Positions 10,988 through 20,464 are shown, numbered from the stretch's first letter. The stretch is 64,000 nucleotides of DNA from Typhlomys cinereus (GCA_023101885.1 JALPQD010000044.1:7779565-7843564), one strand, 5' to 3'. Notes: generated by a model from the sequence alone, not told the origin. Made by a program: numbers and translations.

Positions 10988-11883
10988 AAAGGTCAAGCCC
11001 TTTTTCAGATCCTCCAATTCTTTCTCCACTTGACTTTTCTGGAATTGTTTTAGCTTTCTGAGAGAATTGTCCCTCCAACTCGTTTCTTTTCTTTCTCCAC
11101 TGTCAGAAGCAACATAGTCTAGCAGCGAAACCATTCATCTTTGCAAAGAGTAATCTTAAAACTTTCTCCTCCTGTTCCCAGGTCAAATCACCAATATCCA
11201 CATTTACTTTACTACTTGGCCATTTCTGATTTACACTATTTGTGCTGTGTTCTCTGCCATCAAATGTCCTGATTTTGGGATATTCTGTTTTTCCTGCACA
11301 TGCTGTCCTCATCTTTAAATTGAAGGCAGCTTGTGCTATCTGCTTGTAATGCCACCTGCTGGTTAGAATCTGTTTACTTAGTTTAGAGCATCTAGAAAGA
11401 ACCTCTTCACTTCTGTTCTCTCATCCAGGATGTTCTTAGCCAGCCTCTTCACTCTATTCATTTCTCTGTCCTTGTCAATTTCCAGGATGCTCTTAGCCAG
11501 CCTCTTCACTCTTCATTTCCCTGTCCTTGTCAATTACTACCGAACCTGCTTAGTTCTCTATTATTGCCTGTTGCTGAAGTTTTGAAACTTCAGTCTCAAA
11601 CTCTGTTGCGATTTCTGCTGGGGAAGTTGCAGGATCTTTTCTTTTCTTTAATGACTCTCTTGCAACTTCTGGAAGCTTTTTTGTAGAGTTTCAGTTTCCT
11701 TCAGATGGTATGTGAGAGCTTTGTGAAGATAAACATTCTCAATTGCACCACAGCTTCATGGTGAATTCTCTCTGCCAGCATTACTATCCTTTTCTCAGCC
11801 TCTTGTTCTAGACGATGCTTTTCTTCAAAAAATCTGCCTTCTAGTCTTCTAAGAGTCTCCTGATGCCTTTTCTCTGTGTTCCG
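10988..11883 (-). pseudogene. BBOF1: Captured host-like coiled-coil sequence, probably BBOF1
   Basis: Minus-strand frames here are cellular, not retroviral: RNTEKRHQETLRRLEGRFFE (from about 11883), a KALTYHLKETETLQK-type coiled coil (near 11720), EIDKDREMNRVKRLAKNILD (near 11480), KTEYPKIRTFDGREHSTNSV (near 11290-11230) and VDIGDLTWEQEEKVLRLLFA (near 11200-11140). From memory these match basal body orientation factor 1, a ciliary coiled-coil protein, from its middle to near its C-terminus. After the C-terminal-like SDSGE (near 11095) comes NELEGQFSQKAK (11083 down), then a QFQK...VEKELEDLKKG piece. In my recollection that last part lies upstream of the first and is contiguous with its start, so the order is permuted. 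No introns are visible, and there are small internal deletions, frameshifts and a 57/55-bp tandem duplication (11424-11535). Gene identity is recalled, not searched. Confidence 0.6.
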
Positions 11884-12055
11884 ACAAGGTCATCAGGATG
11901 TAGGGGAATAAAACTCTTGAGTGAGTCTAGCGCGGAACAGGTTTGGAGTAAGACTGCCCCATATCTTCTGGAGGTATACTCACCCATAGACTGATTAGCC
12001 AGTCAGCGATCATCCGAGGGGAATTCCTCACATGGCCTAACATGGGGCACCAGTC
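11884..12055 (-). other. ERV leader with primer site and gag start
   Basis: Directly after the 5' LTR (minus strand) lies TGGTGCCCCATGTTAGGC (about 12051-12034), a degenerate version of a Lys-type tRNA primer site with some five mismatches. A GTGAGTA splice-donor-like site follows near 11977. A short frame starting ATGGGGCAG (11964) has an N-myristoylation-type gag beginning but stops after 11 codons (11929). Host-like sequence begins about 45 bp further on, so gag is replaced almost at its start. Confidence 0.65.
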
Positions 12056-12509
12056 TGCCGGGTCTCGGCAGCTAGTGTAGAAGGGAGTGCTGTCCACCCA
12101 GGCACAACCTGGGGCTGAGCAGGATGATGAGCGTTGCCGGCCTGAACCCTCCTCACCACCGGGGAAAGATACACCAGGCCGGGAGCTCTGTTGAAGCAAA
12201 AACCAACTTTATTGCAACAGTCAGGCACTTATATACCCAACCCAACATCCCATAAGTCCTAGCGTGAGTCTTTGCTGATTGGCCCTCTCAGCTAGGTAGT
12301 TTAACAGCACCAACTGCAGAAGGCGTAGTCTCGCGAGATTTGTAGTCTCGCAAGATTTATCATGGGCTAGTGGGGCGTTACTATGGATTGCAACAGCCAC
12401 AAGGCTGTGCTGAATCATGCTGGTAAGGCAGCTTAAACAGGTCATGAAACTCTAGCCAGGCTCAGGAAGTTCCAACAGGCCTTGTCCAGGGTCTTGACAA
12501 GGCCCAACA
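12056..12509 (-). repeat. ERV 5' LTR
   Basis: A 454-bp LTR in minus orientation, beginning TGTTGGGCC (at 12509) and ending near 12056. It has a TATATAAG box (about 12228-12235) and an AATAAA poly(A) signal (about 12208-12213), spaced as expected for a short R region. U3 includes two CpG-containing TCTCGCGAGA/TCTCGCAAGA-like palindromic boxes (near 12330-12355), a motif known in CpG-type promoters. It pairs with the SINE-split LTR at 7955-8777. Confidence 0.9.
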
Positions 12510-13839
12510 ATCCCCCATACAGCAAAAATTCACCTTGATAGCACAAGCACGACCATATTCATAGCAGTACTGTTTACAATAGCAAAGTCTTGGAATCAAC
12601 CCAAATGCCCAACAGTTCACGAGTGGATAAGGAAAATGTGGTACAAATTTATACAATGGAATACTACTCAGCCATCAAAAATGATTAATTAATGAAATTT
12701 GCTGGGAAATAGATGGAATTAGAAACAATTATATTGAGTGAAGTATCCCAGACATAGAAAATTGAGCGCCCTATGTACTCCCTAATAGGTGGATCCTAGT
12801 ACCAAACCCACTTAGTGACACACTCAAAGATAAATCTCTGTAATACCTAGAGTAACTACAATGATTATAAGCAGAGGAGGGAAGGGGAAGAAGGGCCCCA
12901 CCAGAAACAAGGAGAGAAGGGATCATGCTACAGCAGAGAAATATAGCCAACATCATAGACTGTAACTAAGTAATGAGACATCTGGTTGGGATTACAGACT
13001 TTCCCTACTGGTCACTTGCATCTCATGGGTCACTTGCACCAAAAAGGGAGGGCATAGAGTCTGGTAGATAGAAGGTAACCATCCTGTAAATGGTCTCCTA
13101 CTCTTATTCCATCTGCCTTTGAATCTACTCTTAAAGACTTTATTTTAACAGCCTTTTATCTCTGGCCAGGGGGTGACATCCAATACCCATCAGGATGGAG
13201 CCAAGGGCATTGCAGGAGCAGCAAAACTGAAAAAAAAAAAAATCAATGAACCATAATTCAGAAAATCAAAGGCTTTACATCAACCACCTAAAACCAGATC
13301 AACCTAATCTCTCCCCATCCTAAAGCTCAGGGAAATTTGCGGAAGAGGGGGCGGTAAGATTGTTAAGAGCCTAAAGATAGGGAGGACCAACGATATGCAA
13401 GACACTCCACAGAAGTTAGGGCCAAAGTAATCATAATAAGACTTTTCATGACCTGTGCAATGAACAACATATCATTGAACCCCAAAGTCTAGCATGGATC
13501 ACAGGCACTAGGATCCTTAGAGGGAAGGGATTAACAGCCACAATAGTTTTCCTATACTTAAGGGGAACACAAGAAAGAGCTCTAGGCAATGCCACTGAGT
13601 CCTTACACCTCACCAGAGAGGAGGACCAGAGGGAAGTTTGACATGCACACTGAAGGATGCTCCAGGAATGGGGAAGGGGGAAGGAGCACTCGGAAAAAGG
13701 GAGGGAGGGGGAAAGGAAGGGGAAAAGGGAGGGAGGAAACAAGAGGGTCCAAGGAGGGGTGGAGGGAGGGAGGAAGAGGAATGGGGTCCTTATCAACTTT
13801 GTATGAGTGGGAAAAAAATTTTAAAAAATATGGAAAAAA

Positions 13840-14955
13840 AAGATCCAGTGTATGGAACACCTCTGCAAGAGGAAGGCCGAACAAGGCTGTGAACACCTGG
13901 TCTGCTCCTCGGGCAATGCTGGGATGGCAGCTGCTTACGCCAGGAGGCTGGGCGTCCCTGCCCTGTTGTGGTTCCCAACACCACATCCGCCCTCACCATC
14001 CAGAGGCTGAAAAGTGAGGCCACCGCGGTCAAGGTGGTGGGCGAGACGCTAGACCAAGCCTTCCAGCAGGCCAAGACCCCGGCAAGAGAGCAACCCAGGC
14101 TGGGTCTACAGCCCCCCTCTGATCCCTTCATCTGGGAAGGCCGCACATCCGTGAAGGGGCTGAAGGAGACGCTGAGCTCCAAGCCAGCACTACGGTGGTG
14201 TCAGTGGGCGGCCAGGGCCTGCGAGCGGTGGGCTGGAGGGATGCGCCCGTCATGCCATGGAGACCTTCGGGCCCACAGCTTCCACGCAGCCGTCGCCACT
14301 GGCAAACTGTCACCCTGCCCAAGATCTGCAGTGTGGCCAAGGCCTTGGAGTGAGCACTGTGGGGGACCCGGCCCCGTGAACACGCATCTGCTCCGAGGTC
14401 GTCTCAGGCCGGGAGGTGCGGATGCCAGCAGAGGAGATCCGGGCGGTGCCAGCCTGTGGGCGGCGCTGGCCGCCTTGTGCAGTCTCCCGGCGACTCAGCT
14501 CAGGAGGAGGGCAAGTTGCCGAGGCCCCCTGGCCGGCTGGTGGTCCTCGTGCGCGGGGGCAGCAACATCAGCCTGGCCCAGCTGCAGCGCCCAAGGCGCG
14601 GCTGGGCCTGAGGAATGGGCTGCCAGCGTGACCAGCCAGACCAAGCGCAGTCCACACCCTGCTGTGAGGCACGGAAGGTCCCACTGGAAGCTGAGCCCGA
14701 AGACTGGTCAGCCTAGACGCACAGAGACCCCGAAGCTGGCAGCCCGAGGGATCCCATGGGCAGCTGTGATTGTACTCAGCCACCCCAGTGAGGTGCCAAG
14801 CGAGTGACTCCACCGCCCCCCAGCAGGCGCGCCTGACCCCAGTGCAGGGAGGGGCCCTGGAAGCCGTCCTCCCCGTCTGCGCTCTGCTCAGCTGCCCTGA
14901 AGTGCAGTTCTTCACTATAAATATGTATTTATAAAGCAAGGATCCTTCAAAAAAA
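13840..14955 (+). pseudogene. SDS: Processed pseudogene of serine dehydratase
   Basis: A GC-rich, intronless segment with strong similarity, from memory, to L-serine dehydratase/L-threonine deaminase, a cytosolic PLP enzyme of liver. Readable pieces across several frames include KIQCMEHLCKRKAEQGCEHL (from 13840), a CSSGNAGMAAAYARRLGVPA segment (PLP phosphate-binding glycines), ALTIQRLKSEATAVKVVGET (13986 on), a PPSDPFIWEG segment (near 14115) and RGGSNISLAQL (near 14550). A stop near 14629 matches the normal C-terminus, and a 3'UTR-like stretch runs to an A-rich end (14948-14955). The copy is 5'-truncated near the PLP-lysine region and has many frameshifts and stops. It sits immediately behind the tail of L1 B, consistent with L1-mediated retrocopying. 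I could not define a target duplication. Confidence 0.82.
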
Positions 14956-15311
14956 CAAGACTGAGCTGGGGCAGCCAGGAACTAGCTGCAATGAGATTTG
15001 ACCTTACCTGACCTGCACAATGGCTGACATGTCAACAAGCCCCCATAGAGTAGTGAGGATCTCGGGAGATGGTTTCAGGCAGTAGGATCCTTAGAGGCAA
15101 GGGGTTAGTTAGACAGGTATAGGAGAGTTCTCATATTAGTGGGAAGCCCAAGAAGGGCCCCAAGGTATGCCACAGAGTCCTGAACCCTCACTAAATGATT
15201 TAGAAAGAACTTTGGGGCCCATATAATCTGATGGACAGGAGGGTGGGAGGGAGCAGGTGGAAAACACCAAGAGGGAGAAGAGAAGGAAGGTAAGGGGAAA
15301 CAGAGGAAAAG

Positions 15312-17130
15312 AAATTAAAAATTGAAATGCCATATGACCCTGCTATTCCACTTTTGGGAATAACCCCCCATATAGCAAAAATTCACCTGGATAGCACAAG
15401 CACGACCATGCAAAATCATGGAATCAACCCAAATGTCCAACAGATGACAAGTGGATAAGGAAAATGTGGTACATATATACAATGAAGTACTACTCAACCA
15501 TCGAAAATGATGAATTAATGGAATTTGCCGAGAAATGGATGGAATTAGAAACAATTATATTGAGTGAAGTATCTCAGACCCAGAAAATTAAGCACCATAT
15601 GTACTCTCTAATAGGTGGCTCCTAATACCAAACCCACTTAGAGACACTCAAGGATAAATCTCTGTAATACCTACAGTAATTGCAAGGATTATGAACAGGA
15701 GGGATGGGGTAGGAGGGCCACACCAGAAACAAGGAGAGAGGGGACCATGTCACAGCAGAGAAAATAGGCCACAATCAAGGACTGCAAGTAAGTAATGAGA
15801 CATCTGATTAAGTACACAGACTTTCCTTCCTGATCATTTACAACTGATGGGATATGATCTCACCAGAAGGGGAGGGCATATAGTCTGGCAGATAAAAAGT
15901 AACCATTTTAGCAAAACTGCAAAAGAAAATCAACGAACCATAATCCAGAACTTCAGAGACTCTATATCAACCACCTAGAACTAGGCCAGACTAATCTCTC
16001 CCCATCCTAAAGCCCAGGGAAATTTGCGGAAGAGGGGGCGGTAAGATTGTAAGAGCACAAGGATGGGAGGAGCAATGATATGCAAGATACTCCACACAAG
16101 TTAGGGCCGAAGCAATCATAATTGGACTTTGCATGCCCTGCGCAATGTCCCACACACTATTGACCCCATAAAGTCTAGTATTTGCTAAAGGCACCAAGAT
16201 CCTTAGAGGCAAGGGATTGACAGCCACAGTAGTGTTCCTATGCTTAAGGGGAACACAGGACAGGGTTCAGGGAAATGCCCCTGGGTCCTTGTACGTCATC
16301 AGAGAGGAGGACCCAGAGGAGAGTCAGGCATGCACATTAAAGGATTCTCCGGGGATTGGGGGGGGGGGCACTGGGAAATGGGGAGGGAGGGGTGAGGGGA
16401 GGGGGAGCAGGGGGGTAGAGGAAGGAGGAAGGTGGGAGGCAACCGGTGTACCTATTGAGTTTGTATGAGCGGAAATAATAAAAAAGTTAAAAAAAAGAAA
16501 AAGTAACCATTTTGCAAATGGGTGATTGACCCCTCCCTCACTGCAGTTTCCTACTTTTATTACATCTACCTTTGAATATACTCTTATAACAAGACTCTAG
16601 TTTAACAGCTTTTTATCTCTGGCCAGGGGATGACATCCAATACCCATCAGGATAGAGTGAAGGGCATTGCAGGAGCAGCAAAACTGGAAAAAAAAATCAA
16701 CAAACCATAATCCAGAACTTCAGAGATTCTATATCAACCACCTGGAACTAGGCCACCCTAATCTCTCCCCATCCAGAAGCTCAGGGACTTTGCATGCCCT
16801 GTGCAATGTCCAACACACTATTGACCCCACAAAGTCTAGCATTTGCTAAAGGCACTAGGATCCTTGGAGGCAAGGGATTGACAGCCACGGTAGTGTTCCT
16901 ATGCTTAAGGGGAACACAGGAAAGGGTTCTGGGAAATGCCACTGGGTCCTTGCACCTCATTGGAGAGGAGGACCCAGAGGAGAGTTTGGCATGCACATTA
17001 AAGGATGCTCCGGGGATGGGAGGGGGAGGCACTGGGGGGTGGGGAGGCAAGGGAGGGGAGGGGGACACAGGGCGGTGGGAGAAGGAGGGAAGGACGGGAC
17101 CGGTGTACCTGTTAAGTTTGTATGAGTGGA
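15312..17130 (+). mobile_element. 5'-truncated L1 (E) containing another L1 end
   Basis: Starts inside the ORF2 C-terminal region (ATTGAAATGCCATATGACCC) and runs through the terminal stop (about 15621) into a 3'UTR, with the tail near 17125-17143. The 3'UTR is interrupted at 15910-16497 by a second, shorter L1 end. A short deletion near 15410 removes part of the ORF2 C-terminus relative to sister copies, and the CATTATCCAA-side part of the 3'UTR is shortened near 16788. It is not coding. Confidence 0.85.
15910..16497 (+). mobile_element. 588-bp 5'-truncated L1 (F) with 16-bp duplication
   Basis: Contains only the last part of the L1 3'UTR, from AGCAAAACTGCAAAAGAAAA to the GTTTGTATGAGC block and an A-rich tail. 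The flanks are a perfect 16-bp duplication, AAAAAGTAACCATTTT, at 15894-15909 and 16498-16513. Removing the insert and one copy restores the continuous 3'UTR of L1 E. It is a clean example of severe 5' truncation during target-primed reverse transcription. Confidence 0.93.
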
Positions 17131-17270
17131 AATTTAAAAAAAAGAGGGAGAAAGGGCAAGATGGAGGAACAGAAAGAGGGAAGAGAGGGAGGAGGGGATA
17201 GGTGAAAGGAGAGGGCAAAGATACCTACTCATTGAGATTATATAATTAGATAAAAAATGAAATTTAAAAA

Positions 17271-18349
17271 ATTCACAAATGAATCAAAGTAATATTAAAG
17301 TTAAAATAATACAAATCAAAATCATAAAAACATCTAATTACTACTCATCTATAAAGAGACTAAACCGTGGGTAATGCACATGTTTCTAAAACATGTAATA
17401 GCAGCTAAGCTAGATCAGAATTGTACTAGACTCGTCATATAAAATGCCTAAGGCCTTCAATAACCTTGCAAAATAAATTATATTAAAGATGAGAAGAAAA
17501 TCAAGGTTAAAAGCTCCCCCAATGTAACATATCTTGAAAAAAAGTTTGAACAATGATTTGAGCACCTGTCTATCTGAGCCTGAAACCTACACTTTAATGC
17601 CTGGTAAGAATTAAGAAGGCACTTCTCCACAAAGTGGGTAGCATGCAAGAGAAGCTCAGTATAGATATATCACCCCTGCTTCTGGAGTTATAAAAGGAAA
17701 ATTGCTTGCAGAAGTTTTAAGAGTTTAGCGAATATGAAACAACCATTTCAGGGTAGTGAAGAACAAAAAAAAAAACATAAGAATTTAGACCTAATGACAT
17801 TGGCACTAATGATTTGAGGTAAGCTGAATGGGAGGGACGACTTCCAATGTTCTATGGCTGGTAACCAATTGTATATTTCAAAATAGCTAGAAAGGAGACA
17901 TATTATATTACTAACACAAAGAAGTGATAAATGTTTGTGGTGATTCTATACTATGGTAATTATATCATTCCACATTTGGTAAACTAGTATACAGTTCTCC
18001 ATAAACATGTATAATGATTAAATATGAATTCAAATAATTTAAAATTTAAAAAGTCCATGTGATCTTTTGAATTGAAAAATGAGTAATTGAAAAGGAGTTT
18101 ACATTGAGAATTGAGGTAAATCTAAACTGAATAAAGACCATAGAAACCAGAAACCCAGCTAGATTTTCCTGTGGTGAATGACTAGATAAACAACTGGGAA
18201 AATAGGAAGGAAAGGGGCAGCCCAGGGATAGACTGGCACTAACATCAATAAGGAATTTGGAAAGCAGGAAGATAGTGCAGATAAAGAAAAGAATGAATAA
18301 TTTAAGATTTCAAAAGTATCTACTCTGAGACAAGCCAAAGGGAACCCTG
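17271..18349. other. No recognisable feature
   Basis: AT-rich intergenic sequence with short A-rich runs. I see no long frame, splice-flanked exon or recognisable repeat family here. Confidence 0.5.
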
Positions 18350-18465
18350 GGGTCCATAGAAGTATACAGGCAGAAGGATGGGAGGAGGGCGAGGGATTAA
18401 TGGAGGAAAGGGAGGGGGTGAGGTAGAGGGATAGAGGAAAGTAGAAAAAAATTTTTTAATTTAAA
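18350..18465 (+). repeat. Purine-rich old L1 3' tail (tentative)
   Basis: A GAAGTATACAGGCAGAAGGA start, then a run of G/A-rich sequence and an AAAAAAATTTTTTAATTT tail. This resembles the purine tract and tail that end the old L1 3'UTRs in this window. It is too short to place firmly. Confidence 0.35.
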
Positions 18466-18563
18466 AATATCTACTCTGATGAATTGTGAGAATGTATGTG
18501 CCTGAATTAGTTATATGGGTGGGATGATGAGGAGATTAAATGACTATAAAGACTAAGAGAAAA

Positions 18564-18683
18564 GCTAGGTGTGGTGGTACATGCTTATAATTCTAGTACT
18601 TCAAAGATAGAAGAAAAAGGGTCAGGAGTCCAAGACCACTCTCAGCTACATCTTAAGTTTGAGACCATCCTGGGCTACATAAA
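18564..18683 (+). mobile_element. 7SL-derived B1-like SINE
   Basis: CTAGGTGTGGTGGTACATGC matches the conserved B1/Alu left end with its A box, and a GAGACCATCCTGGGCTAC stretch near 18660 matches the B1 3' half. The copy is diverged with internal rearrangement. B1-type elements point to a rodent genome. Its right edge is also where the 141-bp duplicated block begins. Confidence 0.75.
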
Positions 18684-18822
18684 GCAGAAATGAAGAAGAG
18701 GCTGAAGTGCCAGGAATCTTGGCAGGAAAAATACTGGTGTTGACTGACTTCTGAGTATTGTCAGGCACAGAAAACAGACATCATATATCCCACTTCCCTC
18801 CATGCGACTGGACAAAGGAAGG
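18682..18822 (+). repeat. 141-bp direct duplication, copy 1
   Basis: Runs from AAGCAGAAATGAAGAAGAGG to GACAAAGGAAGG and matches 19782-19922 at 140 of 141 positions (T at 18795, C at 19895). Copy 1 is followed by a GGAA-rich purine stretch (to about 18880) that copy 2 lacks. No coding role is evident. Confidence 0.95.
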
Positions 18823-19438
18823 AAGGAAGAGAAGGAGGAAGAGACAGAGAGGAGAAAGAGAGGGAGGGAGGGAGAGAGGGAAGGATAACATTCGAACTTA
18901 AGTGACTGTTTACAGATCACAATAAATGCCTTTGATGAAAATGAGATGACCACCTAGCTAGAAATAAAGAACAAAATTGCAAGATAGATGAATGCACTGA
19001 GCCCTTGCCAGGATGACAGAAACAACCACCTAGCATGTTTCCAAGCAGCCAAAACATTGGTATGTGATGAACAGAGTGGGTCACCTTTAATTCTCAGGAC
19101 TCCCAAAGTTGGCCTAGGAAGTTGGTTAAGTTCTTTCCATTCCTTTCTTAGTGTAGGCTAGGAACAATAATTATTTCCCTCTCTGTCCAGCTCTGCGTCT
19201 GACCATCAGTATGCACTCATTTAATTGAGTTCTTTACAGAGCTGTAACAAGAATATAGATAAGAAGTCATGTAAGACATTCAGGAGTACTACCATTATCA
19301 TTGTTAATATGCCTGTTTGCCATGGTAGTTCAATATTTATCACATGTTACAATCAGAACACAACTTGTTGACATATTCTAATTCCTGAACTTATTATTAA
19401 ATAACTTGTTATTAAATAACAAAGCTTCCATGAAGAAG

Positions 19439-19469
19439 AGAATGTGAATTCAAAAGAAATTCACATTCT
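19439..19469. repeat. Perfect 12-bp inverted repeat
   Basis: AGAATGTGAATT (19439-19450) and its exact reverse complement AATTCACATTCT (19458-19469) flank a 7-base loop. It could form a hairpin in single-stranded DNA or RNA. It is not linked to a recognised terminator or gene. Confidence 0.85.
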
Positions 19470-19781
19470 AAGTATCAGGATATGGGTTAGTATCATCAGA
19501 AAGCATCACCAAGTGTGTAATGAATACTGAAATTAAGAAGCAACATTATTAGCACCTCAAAAGACCCTTTGTGTCCTCCCATTCACCACCTATTCCCTCC
19601 CTCACAGAATTAACCACTATCCTAACTTTAGCCTGATGAATGTGCTGTCTTGCCACAGAAGTTTGGAAACAAAAGAACTGCATGTTTGCCTCTCACTTTG
19701 CAGAAGAGCATCCATGCACTCTGGAGCCTTCCATGATAGAATGCTGATAGAATTAAAGGAAGATGCAATCGTCCTTTAATT

Positions 19782-19922
19782 AAGCAGAAATGAAGAAGAG
19801 GCTGAAGTGCCAGGAATCTTGGCAGGAAAAATACTGGTGTTGACTGACTTCTGAGTATTGTCAGGCACAGAAAACAGACATCATATATCCCACTCCCCTC
19901 CATGCGACTGGACAAAGGAAGG
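19782..19922 (+). repeat. 141-bp direct duplication, copy 2
   Basis: Second copy of the block at 18682-18822, offset by exactly 1100 bases with one substitution. It is flanked by unrelated sequence on both sides (GTCCTTTAATT before, GTGTAGCAGAC after). No target duplication or A-tail suggests a simple retroposition. Confidence 0.95.
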
Positions 19923-20269
19923 GTGTAGCAGACTTCAGATGCTAACAATAGACAGATCTGACGAATGATGCTAACACTGTCAGGCCCTTAACTGCTAGAC
20001 TCTTTTCTGCCTCCCCTGTTTTCACTCTCCTCTCATTTGAAGGGAAAAAAAAACTATACTAGGATGTGACTCTGCATAATACATAGGAAGGAGTTAAGAA
20101 CACAGCAAGTGTCAAGCTTAGGAAAGAAACTGGAGACTTGGAAAGACCAGGCCCTTGCTTTGAGATCTATAGATGTTGCAACCTTCATGTGCTGGAAGTT
20201 TTGATTTCAAAATATACATCTAAAAGCAAGTCATTCTAGCTGTGCCCTCAGAGGCTTGACAGGTGCCTT

Positions 20270-20400
20270 TTCTGTGCTGTGTAACAAATAACCCCTAAAC
20301 TGAGATGATCAGTATCAAGAATTTGTTATCAATGTATTATCAATTTTAGCTGGGCAGTTCTGGATTAATGTATCTCACTCAGACATTAAGATATTAACTA
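20270..20400 (+). repeat. Fragment of an ancient mammalian repeat (tentative)
   Basis: CTGTGTAACAAATAACCCCT and, further on, AGCTGGGCAGTTCTGG recall a widespread ancient mammalian interspersed repeat also seen at 54840-55075 (GCTGCTGTAACAAATTA). I cannot assign the family reliably. Confidence 0.3.
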
Positions 20401-20464
20401 AGACTACCTGAAGTCTTAGAGCTACAGAAAGCACTTTCTTTTTTCACTAATTTTTGTCCTTTGA

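Larger units (their letters stand above)
7955..12509 (-). mobile_element. Class II ERV with a captured host-like segment
   Basis: A provirus read on the minus strand. The 5' LTR is 12509-12056, followed by a degenerate primer site, a leader with a gag start, host-like coding sequence (about 11883-10988), pol from the RT connection domain through integrase (about 10985-9430), an env remnant (about 9167-8940), a polypurine tract (8800-8778) and the 3' LTR (8777-7955, holding a SINE). The LTRs start TG and end CA, and the flanks carry a perfect 6-bp duplication, ATCCCC (7949-7954 and 12510-12515), as expected for ERVK-type integration. It lies inside L1 B ORF2. Gag, protease, the RT active site and most of env are missing, so it is not autonomous. 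Confidence 0.9.
4432..12798 (+). pseudogene. L1 B ORF2, split by ERV and full of stops
   Basis: ORF2 starts with ATG at 4432, shortly after ORF1. The endonuclease domain shows a CLQETHL-type catalytic Glu (near 4550) and a GDFNT motif (near 4860). The RT part has FADD near 6532-6543. There are many stops and frameshifts (for example the stop near 5248 and the GACTAG stop near 6250). An ERV separates the codons at 7954 from 12510, and the terminal stop after the LIGGS-like end is at about 12796-12798. It is non-functional. Confidence 0.85.
3060..13834 (+). mobile_element. L1 retrotransposon B, split by an ERV
   Basis: A nearly complete L1 lacking its 5'UTR and the start of ORF1. ORF1 runs about 3063-4378, ORF2 starts at 4432, and the element is interrupted at 7954 by an ERV and resumes at 12510 with the last part of ORF2, then the 3'UTR to an A-rich tail at 13801-13834. 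It abuts the tail of L1 A. It has many more stops and indels than the copies at 43540-49290 or 60341-64000, so it looks older. Its 3'UTR carries the same G/purine-rich tract (13670-13790). Confidence 0.9.
14975..17270 (+). repeat. Old L1 3'UTR split by a younger L1
   Basis: Sequence at about 14975-15310 and 17135-17270 reads as one diverged L1 3'UTR: a GCAATG...CTGACATGTC-type beginning, then a purine-rich tract (15235-15310) that continues after the insertion (17140-17220) and ends with a TACTCATTGAGATTATATAA block and an A-rich tail. It is clearly more diverged than the young L1s. The interruption is the L1 end at 15312-17130. Confidence 0.6.

Noticed and set aside
11342..11364. CTCF-like word ACCAGCAGGTGGCAT (minus strand)
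   Set aside because: It falls inside the captured coding segment and is most simply explained as coding sequence.
13968..14807. 279-codon GC-rich open frame
   Set aside because: It follows the SDS retrocopy for only part of its length and then runs in the wrong frame; the real similarity hops between frames. Not a gene.
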